From positions 274,677 through 338,676 of the forward strand of contig CASIAB010000002.1 of assembly GCA_949372635.1 (NCBI GenBank): a stretch of DNA of 64,000 nucleotides, read 5' to 3'. The notes under the pieces are model-generated. The model was not told the origin of the DNA, ran no database searches, and saw nothing but the letters and a program-made list of their open reading frames with translations. This DNA is from an uncultured Pseudomonadales bacterium (GTDB lineage Bacteria; Pseudomonadota; Gammaproteobacteria; Pseudomonadales; Pseudohongiellaceae). The position numbers were made by a program, and so were the translations under genes. Shown here piece after piece: positions 52,918 to 62,494 of this stretch (positions are counted from its first letter, which is position 1; the number at the start of each line of letters is the position of its first letter).

Positions 52918-54141
52918 ATGATCGCAATAAAACCTACTAGCAAAATACTCACACTCTGCACACTTTCGATGGCTCTCGCTGCCTGTGGCGATGCCAACAG
53001 CCCTGAGCCCATGCAAAGCTTAAGCTTCGCGGAATCCTTTCAGACTCAACTGATTCAGGCGCAGCCCGGCGACGTAATCGAGGTTCCTCCTGGCATTCAC
53101 GAATTCACCCGCAGCCTCTCGCTGACTATTCCCGGAGTGACCATCAAAGGTGCTGGCATGGACTCTTCGATTCTTTCTTTCAAGAATCAGGCTCAGGGTG
53201 CTGAGGGCTTGCTAGTAAGCGCAGACGATTTCGTCATTCAGGACCTGGCAATTGAAGACACTGTCGGTGATGCCCTTAAGATCAATGAGAGCACGAATGT
53301 CACCATACGCCGCGTTCGCACAGAATGGACGCGAGGAGTCAATACAGAGAACGGTGCCTATGGAATCTACCCGGTCCAGACGAGGAATGTGCTCATTGAA
53401 GGCTCAGTCGCTATCGGCGCATCCGATGCTGGCATCTACGTTGGCCAATCTAGCCAGATCATCGTGAGAAACTCTCGCGCCGAATTCAATGTCGCTGGTA
53501 TCGAGATCGAAAACTCCACCTATGCCGATGTGTATAACAACGTGGCAACTAACAATACCGGCGGTATTCTCGTCTTCGACCTACCGAATTTATCAGTGCA
53601 GGGTGGGCAGGCAACTCGAGTGTTCAATAATGAGATCTATGAGAACAACACGGAGAATTTTGCGCCGGAAGGAAATATCGTCGGCAATGTCCCTCCGGGA
53701 ACCGGCTTGCTAATTTTGGCCAACGACAACATCGAAGTTTTCGAGAATGATTTTCGCGACAATAAAAGCGTAAACATCATGGTCTATAGCTTCGCCCTAG
53801 GTGGCCGAGCAATTAATGACCCTGAATACGATCCCTACCCGGAACAGATTTACATTCACGACAACAATTACGATGGTGGTGGAACGGTGCCCGGGCACGC
53901 TGCGCTAAAGGCGTGGCATGCTATCAGCGGCCTGAATTCTCCAAATATTGTATGGGGCGGTCTTGTTAAGCCTGGTGGCGATGATGAGAATATCATTTGC
54001 TTAGGTGAGGCAAGCAATGAAAGCTTCATGGACCTTAAGGGTGGATTGGATCCGAATGACATCTCCTATGACATTACGCCACACAAATGCACCTTGCCAC
54101 GCCTTCAGAGTATTTCCTTCGATTTTCCAAGAGACGAATAA
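52918..54141 (+). CDS. Lipoprotein with right-handed parallel beta-helix (NosD-like)
   Basis: The ATG at 52918 follows CTGGAG and gives 407 residues. A lipobox A-L-A-A-C marks it as a lipoprotein. The domain is a right-handed beta-helix: P-G-D-V-I-E-V-P-P-G-I-H-E-F and V-T-I-K-G-A-G at the start, then repeated N-V-x-I/V-x-x-S and V-F-N-N-E-I-Y-E-N-N turns. This resembles NosD and carbohydrate-active beta-helix proteins. It may bind or cleave polysaccharide, but no catalytic residues are identifiable. A weak hairpin with a T run about 60 bases after the stop (near 54190-54222) may end the transcript. Confidence 0.87.
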   Translation: MIAIKPTSKILTLCTLSMALAACGDANSPEPMQSLSFAESFQTQLIQAQPGDVIEVPPGIHEFTRSLSLTIPGVTIKGAGMDSSILSFKNQAQGAEGLLVSADDFVIQDLAIEDTVGDALKINESTNVTIRRVRTEWTRGVNTENGAYGIYPVQTRNVLIEGSVAIGASDAGIYVGQSSQIIVRNSRAEFNVAGIEIENSTYADVYNNVATNNTGGILVFDLPNLSVQGGQATRVFNNEIYENNTENFAPEGNIVGNVPPGTGLLILANDNIEVFENDFRDNKSVNIMVYSFALGGRAINDPEYDPYPEQIYIHDNNYDGGGTVPGHAALKAWHAISGLNSPNIVWGGLVKPGGDDENIICLGEASNESFMDLKGGLDPNDISYDITPHKCTLPRLQSISFDFPRDE

Positions 54142-54340
54142 CTCTAATCTATAAATGAGATTTTTTAACTAAACTATCATTCAAAAAAATCCGAAAATTT
54201 ACAGTTAGCGGGGTTTTTTGTTGTTGGAAATAGGCAAAAAATGCAGGCTTACAGAGGCTCATCTTGTAGCGAAGCCTACATATGATTCTGAGTACTCAAA
54301 GGCAGACTTGAAACTAAATTCTTCCTTTGAATGGACAAGC

Positions 54341-56341
54341 TCAATCGAATACGAAATCGTTGCTGCGGGCAATGTCCATATACGTTTGTTTGAACCCTTG
54401 CAGCAAGTAGCCCTCACGGATAAGTAAGTCGGTTGCCGATTCGTACAAACTCAGATAGTCACTGAATGACGAGTACATAGCAGCAATAGGCGTACGTGGA
54501 TCACTAGCCTGCTCTGCTGCCGCCATGCTTGCTGGCAAAGGTATGTAGCCGCCCACTAATCGTGCCAAAGATTTCTCGGCGCCCGTGTTAACGGCGCGAA
54601 GATTCCAAGGTACGAAGGTTGCAAGGGGAACCTGTGTGAGTGGCGGCAGTACGGTTGTTTTCGCTGAGTCGTTATTATTGCTATTTACTGCGGGTACAAG
54701 TGCCCTATAGTACATATCAGTTGTCCGCGGATGAATATCTATGATTCGTTCCTCCATCCAGCGATCGCCGTAGTTAGCAAAGCCAGGCGTATAAAGTGCA
54801 TCAGGATGAGTTACCCCACTGAGTTGATTCCAAGCGCGGCTATTGATGCGGCCGTTAATGTGAGCAGGCACTAGACTGCCATCCGCAATTTGCGGATAGC
54901 GAGATGTGGGCGGGGCTTTGTCATTTGCTACCCAGTCATACATGGCAACGAGCAGTGAGTCGGCGATGGGTGCCCACATATTCGGATTGCGCGGCAGCTG
55001 ACCCGAGGTTGCGGCACCTGGCAGTCCGTTACCAGAGCCATGCTGTGAGCCCCCTATGGAATAGAAGCGCACCTCTTCGGGCAGCACGGCGTCCTTAGTT
55101 CCCTGAGGGTTTGTATGCGGAAGGGAGCCGCCTCTCACCCAGTATTCATTTGATGTTTGAATGTGCATTACCTTCGGTACGGTGCTGCTCGCGCGAGCTT
55201 TACCGAGAATACTATCGGTGCGCCCGGTAAACGGATCCGTGCTTTCACCGTAGGTAAAAGGAAACAGATCATTTGGATAGAGATGGTTCGAGTGTTGACC
55301 ATTGGTTCGTGTGGGCATAGCGAAACGATTGTTAAACATCCCATAGCCGCCGCCTGCTATAACAGGGATCACGCCATCGAAAACCTTGCGTCCATTTAGA
55401 TCTTCGTTGAACCCGTCGAACATGAATTGACGTAACAATCGCCCACTTTGTGAGTTGCCCCAAGCAACCGTACTCTCGATATCTGACAGCCCCAATTGTG
55501 AGAGTTCATCGGCAGCATCATCGCCGAAACGTATCGCCGAGACCATGTCACGGATAGCGGTCATGCCTGCACCAGCTAGTACCGGATTACGTGCCTCGTA
55601 GAGGAGTTCATACAGCATTCCCGGCTGAAACCCACCAGCAACACTCAAGTTAACTATTGGTTGATTGCTGTCGTTTTCTGCAACAACCTCGAGCTGAAAC
55701 TGAGAACGTTCGACAGGCAAGCGCGGATCATCCTGATAGAGACGCCGGGTCAAACTTGCACTAGCTAATCCAGCAGCAGTTGGCTCATAGGCCAGATGTC
55801 CGTTACCCGCTATATTCAGTTTGTCCGCGGTCGCTCCTACACTAACCTCGTATCTGACTTGGCCGGTTATGCGTCGCTCTGCGGAGCCCACGATTGGCGC
55901 ATGCAGACGCAGCCGCCCATCTCGAGGTGACAACTCATTGATCCATCCAGTAGCCAGATAGGTAAATCCCATTCCGCTCAGGGGGTGTAATAGCGATCGC
56001 TCGGGTGGAAACGAACTACGTCCGCGGTTGTTAACGTTATATAGCAAACCGCCGTTAGCGACCGAGACGGAAGGGACCAGTAATCTAAAATCAACCGCAT
56101 ACTCGATCAGGCCATCGCCGTTCACGGGTGCATACGCTATATCGGTGACTGCCTCATTCAGGTCCTCTTTAGGATCGAGTGTAAAGTAGGCAACCCCGGA
56201 GATCGATTCATAGCTAAACTCGACATTCGAATCAGAGAGGGTATTTCGGCTCGTGATCTCAATACGCTCAATATCCGCAAGCGCAGTGACAGAGGCCAGT
56301 AACGAAAGCGCTGAAATAAATAGGCTTTTGAATAGTTTCAT
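54341..56341 (-). CDS. Large exported alpha/beta-hydrolase-domain protein
   Basis: This 666-residue protein has a signal peptide ending A-L-A-D. The N-terminal half is beta-rich (V-A-Y-F-T-L-D-P, L-L-Y-N-V-N-N-R-G-R). The second half has the hydrolase nucleophile block V-A-W-G-N-S-Q-S-G-R-L-L-R-Q, then G-Y-G-M-F-N-N-R-F-A-M-P-T-R, and M-H-I-Q-T-S-N-E-Y-W with S-I-G-G-S-Q-H-G, likely the histidine part of the triad. It fits the alpha/beta-hydrolase domain family PF20091, secreted proteins with poorly known ester substrates. It is a single gene with no partner. Confidence 0.88.
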   Translation of the reverse strand: MKLFKSLFISALSLLASVTALADIERIEITSRNTLSDSNVEFSYESISGVAYFTLDPKEDLNEAVTDIAYAPVNGDGLIEYAVDFRLLVPSVSVANGGLLYNVNNRGRSSFPPERSLLHPLSGMGFTYLATGWINELSPRDGRLRLHAPIVGSAERRITGQVRYEVSVGATADKLNIAGNGHLAYEPTAAGLASASLTRRLYQDDPRLPVERSQFQLEVVAENDSNQPIVNLSVAGGFQPGMLYELLYEARNPVLAGAGMTAIRDMVSAIRFGDDAADELSQLGLSDIESTVAWGNSQSGRLLRQFMFDGFNEDLNGRKVFDGVIPVIAGGGYGMFNNRFAMPTRTNGQHSNHLYPNDLFPFTYGESTDPFTGRTDSILGKARASSTVPKVMHIQTSNEYWVRGGSLPHTNPQGTKDAVLPEEVRFYSIGGSQHGSGNGLPGAATSGQLPRNPNMWAPIADSLLVAMYDWVANDKAPPTSRYPQIADGSLVPAHINGRINSRAWNQLSGVTHPDALYTPGFANYGDRWMEERIIDIHPRTTDMYYRALVPAVNSNNNDSAKTTVLPPLTQVPLATFVPWNLRAVNTGAEKSLARLVGGYIPLPASMAAAEQASDPRTPIAAMYSSFSDYLSLYESATDLLIREGYLLQGFKQTYMDIARSNDFVFD

Positions 56342-56443
56342 GATTTTATCCGTTTGCTCTTCTTATTGACTTATAGGCGTGGCAACACTGGAACAATGAG
56401 TTTTAAATATTTAGCAGGCAGAGTCAATGACTTCAAGCGCGAC

Positions 56444-57406
56444 TTAAGCCGACTCTGCCAACGCGGCCCTTTTATTGGCTAGATACTGTTGTAATATCGG
56501 CATTAGAGCCGTAAGCGCGGACCCTACGACTAGCAGGAAAGCCCCGAACAAGGACAGTATGCTTAAGCGATCTGAGAAGGCATAGTCGGGCTGGAAGAAC
56601 ACAACGAGCTTCAGCGAACCTATTGTGAACAGTGGGGCTAGAGCGAGGACGGCGCTGACTTTCGAGGCATCCCAACAATTCAACGCCTCAGCAAAACAAC
56701 CATAGGCGATAATAGTATTCAAACAACAGAACAACAGCAGATAAGCCTGAATCTCGCTTAGCTGAAAAAGACTTAGTGGCGAAATGAGGGGAAGCAGCAC
56801 GACAATAGAAAAAGCATAGACTATAAATAAAATCTGTACCGAGGAAAAACTATTCAGCAATTGCTTTTGCAACAGCGCATAGACAGTCCAGGTTATAGCG
56901 GCAAAGACTACGATAATTACGCCGATAGTTTCTCTATTTTCAAGACTGAGAAATCCACTTAGACGATCGTTAAAAAAAAGCAAAAGACCGCATATTATTA
57001 ACGCAGTTCCAACTTTTTGCACTGCAAAGAACGGCTCCTTATATAGGAAGACCCCACCTAAGATTAGGAACAAAGTGGTAAGCTGAATTATTGCTTCACT
57101 TGTTTCGCCATTGACAAAATTTAGACTATAGGAGAAGAGAAAATAGTTAATACAAAGCCCGACGGCCGCAAACAGGAGAAACCATTTTATCTGGACTGCC
57201 TGTCGTAATACCTGTGGTAACTTTCTTTGAATGACTAGCCATGCAAAAAGCACTACACCAGCCGCCAAGAATCGGTACCATACGATAGTAATAGCATCCA
57301 TTCCTGCCAGCAGCTCCTTCAATGCAACAGGCAACATACCCCATAGCATCGCTGCAATGAGGGACAGGAAGAATCCGGTTGTATGTTTTATTTTTGGGCT
57401 GTTCAT
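56444..57406 (-). CDS. EamA/DMT-family membrane exporter
   Basis: The ATG at 57406 gives 320 residues, the usual size; the frame is open to 57526, but the added part is unlike a protein start. There are about ten hydrophobic helices in two EamA repeats; repeat 1 has A-A-M-L-W-G-M-L-P-V, and repeat 2 starts with A-A-I-T-W-T-V-Y-A-L-L-Q-K-Q. The family exports amino acids, nucleobases or other metabolites. The substrate cannot be read here. A C-terminal A-N-K-R-A-A-L tail faces the cytoplasm. Confidence 0.9.
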   Translation of the reverse strand: MNSPKIKHTTGFFLSLIAAMLWGMLPVALKELLAGMDAITIVWYRFLAAGVVLFAWLVIQRKLPQVLRQAVQIKWFLLFAAVGLCINYFLFSYSLNFVNGETSEAIIQLTTLFLILGGVFLYKEPFFAVQKVGTALIICGLLLFFNDRLSGFLSLENRETIGVIIVVFAAITWTVYALLQKQLLNSFSSVQILFIVYAFSIVVLLPLISPLSLFQLSEIQAYLLLFCCLNTIIAYGCFAEALNCWDASKVSAVLALAPLFTIGSLKLVVFFQPDYAFSDRLSILSLFGAFLLVVGSALTALMPILQQYLANKRAALAESA

Positions 57407-57632
57407 GAACGAATCCGCGACTGCTGCCTCAATCTCGCACGACGCTCCGAGGCCAATGAAAATTTTATTCAGAGAAATTACTACAGGATTAGCTATCCGA
57501 TTATCTAAAAGCCTACTACCTAACACTAGGACAAATTAGCTTCCTTAACGGCGAGTGTAAACCATATCTCGCGGGCTACCTATTCGATTCTGACATAGGA
57601 AATCAGGTTGATCGGCTTACCCTAGAGAGAAA

Positions 57633-58184
57633 TCAGGACAGATGTATGTGACGAGAGAAACGCGCGCTCAGAAATTCCATCTGATCGGCTAGTACATTGT
57701 GATTTGATAGATAGAGGAACTCGTATTGATTCGGCACGAAGGGTACTGCCAAGAGTTCCATATTAGCCTGTTCGGGGGAACGATCTGCTTTTCGATTATT
57801 ACAGCGTCTGCAGGAAGTTACGACATTAGTCCAAACGTCTATGCCTCCCCGAGAGAGAGGCTGAACATGATCTCGAGAGAGGTCATTCTGAGCAAACTGA
57901 TCGCCACAGTAGAGACAGATATTCTGGTCGCGCCTGAATAGAAATCTATTTTCAAGCGGTGGATTGAATCTGTTTTCATGGACCTTGCCGTCGCATGCAA
58001 CGATGCTGGGCAGTCGCAGCACGGATTGCTTACCGCTGCGATTAATACCGCCACGCATCTCAAAGACAGTGCTGCCCATAGACCAGACGACTAGGCCTTT
58101 AACCAACAATGTTGCTGTCTCTTCTTGGGTAAGCCAGCTTACCGGGATACCCGCTTTGTTTAACCTTAAAATCTTAGCATTCAC
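57633..58184 (-). CDS. HNH endonuclease-family protein
   Basis: This 183-residue protein has an N-terminal part with V-K-G-L-V-V-W-S and then a zinc-braced HNH domain: C-L-Y-C-G, then S-R-D-H-V-Q-P-L-S-R-G-G, W-T-N-V-V-T-S-C-R-R-C-N-N-R-K-A-D-R, so all four zinc cysteines and the catalytic histidine are present. This is the common single-domain HNH family found in many Proteobacteria, with no neighbouring methylase or restriction gene. Its role, whether DNA repair, defence or other, is unknown. Confidence 0.9.
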   Translation of the reverse strand: MNAKILRLNKAGIPVSWLTQEETATLLVKGLVVWSMGSTVFEMRGGINRSGKQSVLRLPSIVACDGKVHENRFNPPLENRFLFRRDQNICLYCGDQFAQNDLSRDHVQPLSRGGIDVWTNVVTSCRRCNNRKADRSPEQANMELLAVPFVPNQYEFLYLSNHNVLADQMEFLSARFSRHIHLS

Positions 58185-58344
58185 GTAGAGTCACCCTACG
58201 ACAATCGCCCAAAATCAGGAAGCACTTATGGAGTTTACTCCACCTTATTATCGGCGCAATCTCGTCTGGCTGAAACGTTAAGAGAAGTGCGGATAACTGA
58301 AGTATTTTGAAGACGAGGCGGTACGATATAGTCGGGTGAGAACC

Positions 58345-58989
58345 CTAGCTATTTTGATTTTTTACAGCAAGACGCGCTTTGTATTTAGCCCATCCGCCAT
58401 TGCTCAGCCAGTAGGCTGTTTGCAGGACCAAGAGCAGGGCAAGGAATAGAGGTAAGGTACCATAATCGGGACCACCGACTTGGAAATAGAACACCGCTGT
58501 ATAATATCTATCTTCAGTCGGATGCTCCGCAGTGACAACGCCGATATAGGTGCCCTTGCTATCGAACTCATAGCTCGCCGTATAGAAGCCGCCGGGCTCG
58601 ATACGCTGAGGCTCGTAATAGACCGTTGCCGCCTCGAGATCCTCTATGGCGAGCACATCCTCCATAGCCGCATACTGCCCCACTTCATTTATGTCGCGGA
58701 TGATGCGAAAGTCGATGAGCATCTCCGGCAATAAGTTGTGCAAATATTCCATGACGAAAACTGATCGCGAGACGTCAGGAATGTCTTCACAGAATTCATC
58801 TGACTCTCTAGTCTCCGGCTGGAAAACCGTAAAGTGCGCCTGCAGAAAGTTGATGTTGATCACACAGAGATCTTCTTGGAAGGCAACGCCACCATGGGCG
58901 CTCGCATACTGACCCGACAGTGTCGAGGCAAGTAAAAGTAGAGCGAGAAGAATTCGGCGCTGGAGGTGAAGAGTGAGGTGAAGGCTCAT
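58345..58989 (-). CDS. Hypothetical protein with signal peptide and C-terminal membrane helix
   Basis: This 214-residue protein has a signal peptide ending Y-A-S-A-H-G, leaving histidine and glycine at the mature start. The outside domain has one likely cysteine pair (D-L-C-V-I-N, E-F-C-E-D-I) and a beta-rich part with G-G-F-Y-T-A-S-Y-E-F-D-S-K-G-T-Y-I-G-V-V-T-A-E. A helix near residues 180-196 anchors the C terminus, followed by a basic tail. The H-G-G mature start recalls copper or metal-binding periplasmic proteins, but no known family is recognised. Confidence 0.72.
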   Translation of the reverse strand: MSLHLTLHLQRRILLALLLLASTLSGQYASAHGGVAFQEDLCVININFLQAHFTVFQPETRESDEFCEDIPDVSRSVFVMEYLHNLLPEMLIDFRIIRDINEVGQYAAMEDVLAIEDLEAATVYYEPQRIEPGGFYTASYEFDSKGTYIGVVTAEHPTEDRYYTAVFYFQVGGPDYGTLPLFLALLLVLQTAYWLSNGGWAKYKARLAVKNQNS

Positions 58990-59093
58990 GTCAAACAGGG
59001 TTGTGGCTACTAAAAGAGGTGCCTACCTTAACATATTTGCAAGATAGGCGCTAAGCACAATGCTCGAGATCGTCTTTGCCTGGCTACGTTTAT

Positions 59094-59786
59094 CTACCAA
59101 GCAATGATACTACCGTCATAGTTAAAGAAGCTGCCTGAAGTTTGTGGATCTAGACCTTCGACAACCTTCAACATGCCAGCCACGCTGGTTTTTGTATCTA
59201 TCAGGGCGTTCGGTCCGCCCATGTCGGTCAGTACCCAGCCCGGATGCAGGACAGCGGCGCTAAAGCCCTCCCCGGCCAGATCTATAGCCAGACTCTTAAC
59301 CGCGCTATTCAGTGCCGTCTTGGAACTGCGATAGATATAGGATCCTCCTCCGCTATTATCATCGATGGAGCCCATCTTGGATGACAAGTACAACATCTTC
59401 TTGTCTTTACCCTGCCGGAGATTCGGCATAAGCAATTGACTGAGTATCAGTGGCGCAACTGAATTTACCTGTAATACCGAAGCCCAAAGCCGGCCATCTA
59501 GTTCACCAAAATTGGCGTTCCGCGGCCCATAAACCCCTGCGTTATTGATGAAAATATCGATCGGCGTATCAGCCAATTGCTGCACAAATTCCAGCATAGA
59601 TTCGGTAGAGGAGACATCAAGCTTGTGAACTTCCAATTCATCATGACTACTGCGTAGCTGCATCAAGGCGTCTGCTGCTTCGATATCTCTGCACGTAGCG
59701 ATAACCCGGTCACCTCGAGCGAGGCACTGTTTCGTGAATTCCAAGCCAATACCCCGGTTCGTTCCGGTTATTAAAATAGTAGCCAT
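59094..59786 (-). CDS. Short-chain dehydrogenase/reductase
   Basis: The ATG at 59786 gives 230 residues starting M-A-T-I-L-I-T-G-T-N-R-G-I-G-L; the open frame to 59885 adds a part unlike family starts. The NAD(P) motif T-G-x-x-x-G-I-G, the N-N-A-G-V-Y strand, the catalytic Y-x-x-x-K (Y-R-S-S-K) and a serine before it (L-S-S-K-M-G-S) are present. It resembles the C-factor/sniffer-type SDRs. The substrate is unknown. Confidence 0.93.
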   Translation of the reverse strand: MATILITGTNRGIGLEFTKQCLARGDRVIATCRDIEAADALMQLRSSHDELEVHKLDVSSTESMLEFVQQLADTPIDIFINNAGVYGPRNANFGELDGRLWASVLQVNSVAPLILSQLLMPNLRQGKDKKMLYLSSKMGSIDDNSGGGSYIYRSSKTALNSAVKSLAIDLAGEGFSAAVLHPGWVLTDMGGPNALIDTKTSVAGMLKVVEGLDPQTSGSFFNYDGSIIAW

Positions 59787-59999
59787 CTTCTTTATTCCTA
59801 GCTGTTTTTTACCAGCTTGGAGTCTATCAAATTCAGCGCGGTTGGTAAGTAGCAAGTCCAACCTATCCTTCGTCTTTATCGGCACTGGAGACTCTTATCA
59901 AGCGTTAGACTTAAGTCCGCAGTAACCTTCTGCTATAATCCTTCGACTGTTTCACCAAGCAAGTTAAATCGTTCCTAGTTAAGTCCTCTAGAGAGATCT

Positions 60000-62471
60000 A
60001 TGCGCAGCAAACCCCAATTGGCGGCCTCAATAATACTATTCGCAGTTCTGCAGACTGCAGGCTCGCTGACTCTCGCACAGAATGTAGACGAAGTGCTGAT
60101 CATCGGTGTAATCCCAACCGGTGCTGGCATAGATAAAGACAAGATTCCCTTTCCCGTTCAGAACCGCAACGCATCCGATATAGAAAACGCCAACCCACTG
60201 AACATCTCAGACTTTCTCAGACAGAGCTTCAGCAGCGTGTCGCTCAACGATGCTCAGAACAACCCCATGCAACCTGACCTACAATATCGTGGCTTCACTG
60301 CCTCGCCCCTGCTCGGCTTAGCGCAGGGCTTAGCTGTCTACCAAAATGGTGCACGCATCAATGAGCCTTTGGGCGATGCTGTGAATTGGGATCTTTTGCC
60401 GCAATCAGCAGTACAGTCAATAACTCTCTCTGGTGGTGCCAACCCATTGTTCGGACTTAATAGCTTGGGCGGCTCGCTGATCGTCGATATGAAAGACGGT
60501 TTTAGCTCACCGGGCAGCAGTGTCGAGATTAGCTCGGGCTCGTTCGGTCGTACCACAGCCAACATCGAGCTCGGTGGGAACAACGGCTCATTCGGTTACT
60601 ATGCAAACGTAGAAAGCTTTCACGAAGACGGCTGGCGTGATCAATCTAAATCAGATGCCTTGAATTTCTATAGCAGTGTTGGTTGGCAATTAGATTCGAC
60701 ACGACTCAACTTCAACTATCAATACGGCGTATCAGAACTAATTGGTAACGGCGCATCACCAACAGAATTGCTAGCACTCAACAGGACAGCAATTTTCACA
60801 GGCCCGGACATAACCGAGAACGATATGCAGATGGCCAGCTTCGACTATGAGCATGAGGTGAGCGCAAACATCAGCTTTGGCGGCAATATTTTTTACAGGA
60901 AAAACAAGACCGATTCTTTTAACGGTGATGGTTCTGAATTTGCAGTCTGCAGCCTCGGCGGCATGCCACAACTTCTTGACGAGATAGAGGAAGATGATCT
61001 CGAAGAGCTAGGACTAATTGATAACGATATCTGCAACGATCAGTTTACAAATAGTGATGCTCTTGAAGCTTTCCTGAATCAGACTGCTTCCATGCTAGAT
61101 ATTGATGCCGATTTTAATCTGGAGGATTTTACAGATGATATATCGGGCTCGGGAATTCTTTCCGACGAGGGAATTAATAATCTTAGCGATCGGGCTCAGG
61201 AAAGCGTAGGCGCCGATTTTCAGTGGACGATTCGCGGAAATCTTCTTGGTTACAGCTCTCAGGTCATTGCCGGCGGCGCGTATTATAGAGGCGAGTCAAA
61301 TTTCAATTCGATCCTAGAGCTGGCAGAGCTCGATCCTATTAGCAGGCTGACGCTAGGCCGGGGAACTGGCACGTTCGTTGACAGTGAAGCGACCTCGATA
61401 GATACAGAGACAGAGTCCAGCAGTTTGTATATCTCTAATACTATGGACCTAAGTTCGACCGTGGCACTAACACTGTCTGCACGGGGAAATTACACCGACG
61501 TTACGCTGCGCGACAGGTCCGGCGTGCGGCCAGAACTCAACGGCAGCCACAATTTCTCTAGAGTTAATCCTTCACTAGGACTTACTTGGAAGGCTAGCGA
61601 CAGCCATACCTTGTATACCTCTTATAGTGAATCTTCTCGGGCACCTACCCCAATCGAACTTGCCTGTAATGAAGGCGTCTTCGATCTAGCTGTAGCCTTT
61701 GCAATAGAGGCCGGCGAAGACCCTGGTGATGTGGATCTGGAATGCCGCCTACCGAATGCCTTCTTGGCCGATCCGCCCCTAGATGATGTGATTGCGAAGA
61801 GTTTCGAGCTAGGATCACGCGGCTTCATCAAAGACATCGCGTACTCACTAGGAATGTTCCACACGCTGAACAAGGACGACATCTTGTTTCAGACCACGGG
61901 GCGTTCCACCGGCCTTTTTGCGAACGTCGACGAGACAAGACGAGCTGGAATAGAGTCTAGTTTGCAGGGGAAGTGGCGCGAGTTCAGCTGGCTAGCAGCT
62001 TACAGCTACATCGATGCGACCTTCGAAGACAACTTTCAGGCACTGAGCCCAAACCACGAATTTGCAGACGATGAAGATGAAATAAAAGTGCAAGCGGGTG
62101 ATCGCATTCCTGGCATACCGCAACACCAATTCAAGGTTTCCAGCGATTACCGTTTCGCCAACGGGCTAAGCATCGGGCTAGACGTGCTCAGCAATGGCGG
62201 CCAAGTTTTGCGCGGCGATGAGTCCAACCAGCTAGACGAGGTCCCCGGCTATGCCACTGTCGGTATGCGCGCTCGTTACAGCATCAATGAAAAACTGGAA
62301 GTGTTCGCGAAGATAGATAACCTTCTGGATAGAGACTACGAGAGTTTTGGTTTGCTGGGCGAAGAGCCGGGCGAACTAGGAGTACCTATCATCGAAGACT
62401 TTACCAACCCTGTGTTCTTAGGCGCCGGAGCTCCGAGAGCTGCGTTTCTTGGAATTCGCTATAAATTCTAA
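60000..62471 (+). CDS. TonB-dependent outer-membrane receptor
   Basis: This 823-residue protein has a signal peptide ending T-L-A-Q. The plug has D-E-V-L-I-I-G-V as TonB-box-like start, then L-Q-Y-R-G-F-T-A-S-P and A-V-Q-S-I-T-L-S-G-G-A-N-P-L-F-G-L-N-S-L-G-G. The barrel ends F-L-G-I-R-Y-K-F with a terminal phenylalanine, as expected. A loop near residues 300-400 is long and acidic (E-E-D-D-L-E-E-L). The ligand is unknown. The GlpQ-like gene faces it directly downstream and gives no support for a shared role. Confidence 0.93.
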   Translation: MRSKPQLAASIILFAVLQTAGSLTLAQNVDEVLIIGVIPTGAGIDKDKIPFPVQNRNASDIENANPLNISDFLRQSFSSVSLNDAQNNPMQPDLQYRGFTASPLLGLAQGLAVYQNGARINEPLGDAVNWDLLPQSAVQSITLSGGANPLFGLNSLGGSLIVDMKDGFSSPGSSVEISSGSFGRTTANIELGGNNGSFGYYANVESFHEDGWRDQSKSDALNFYSSVGWQLDSTRLNFNYQYGVSELIGNGASPTELLALNRTAIFTGPDITENDMQMASFDYEHEVSANISFGGNIFYRKNKTDSFNGDGSEFAVCSLGGMPQLLDEIEEDDLEELGLIDNDICNDQFTNSDALEAFLNQTASMLDIDADFNLEDFTDDISGSGILSDEGINNLSDRAQESVGADFQWTIRGNLLGYSSQVIAGGAYYRGESNFNSILELAELDPISRLTLGRGTGTFVDSEATSIDTETESSSLYISNTMDLSSTVALTLSARGNYTDVTLRDRSGVRPELNGSHNFSRVNPSLGLTWKASDSHTLYTSYSESSRAPTPIELACNEGVFDLAVAFAIEAGEDPGDVDLECRLPNAFLADPPLDDVIAKSFELGSRGFIKDIAYSLGMFHTLNKDDILFQTTGRSTGLFANVDETRRAGIESSLQGKWREFSWLAAYSYIDATFEDNFQALSPNHEFADDEDEIKVQAGDRIPGIPQHQFKVSSDYRFANGLSIGLDVLSNGGQVLRGDESNQLDEVPGYATVGMRARYSINEKLEVFAKIDNLLDRDYESFGLLGEEPGELGVPIIEDFTNPVFLGAGAPRAAFLGIRYKF

Positions 62472-62494
62472 CTGCAAACCTAGATAGCTCAGCC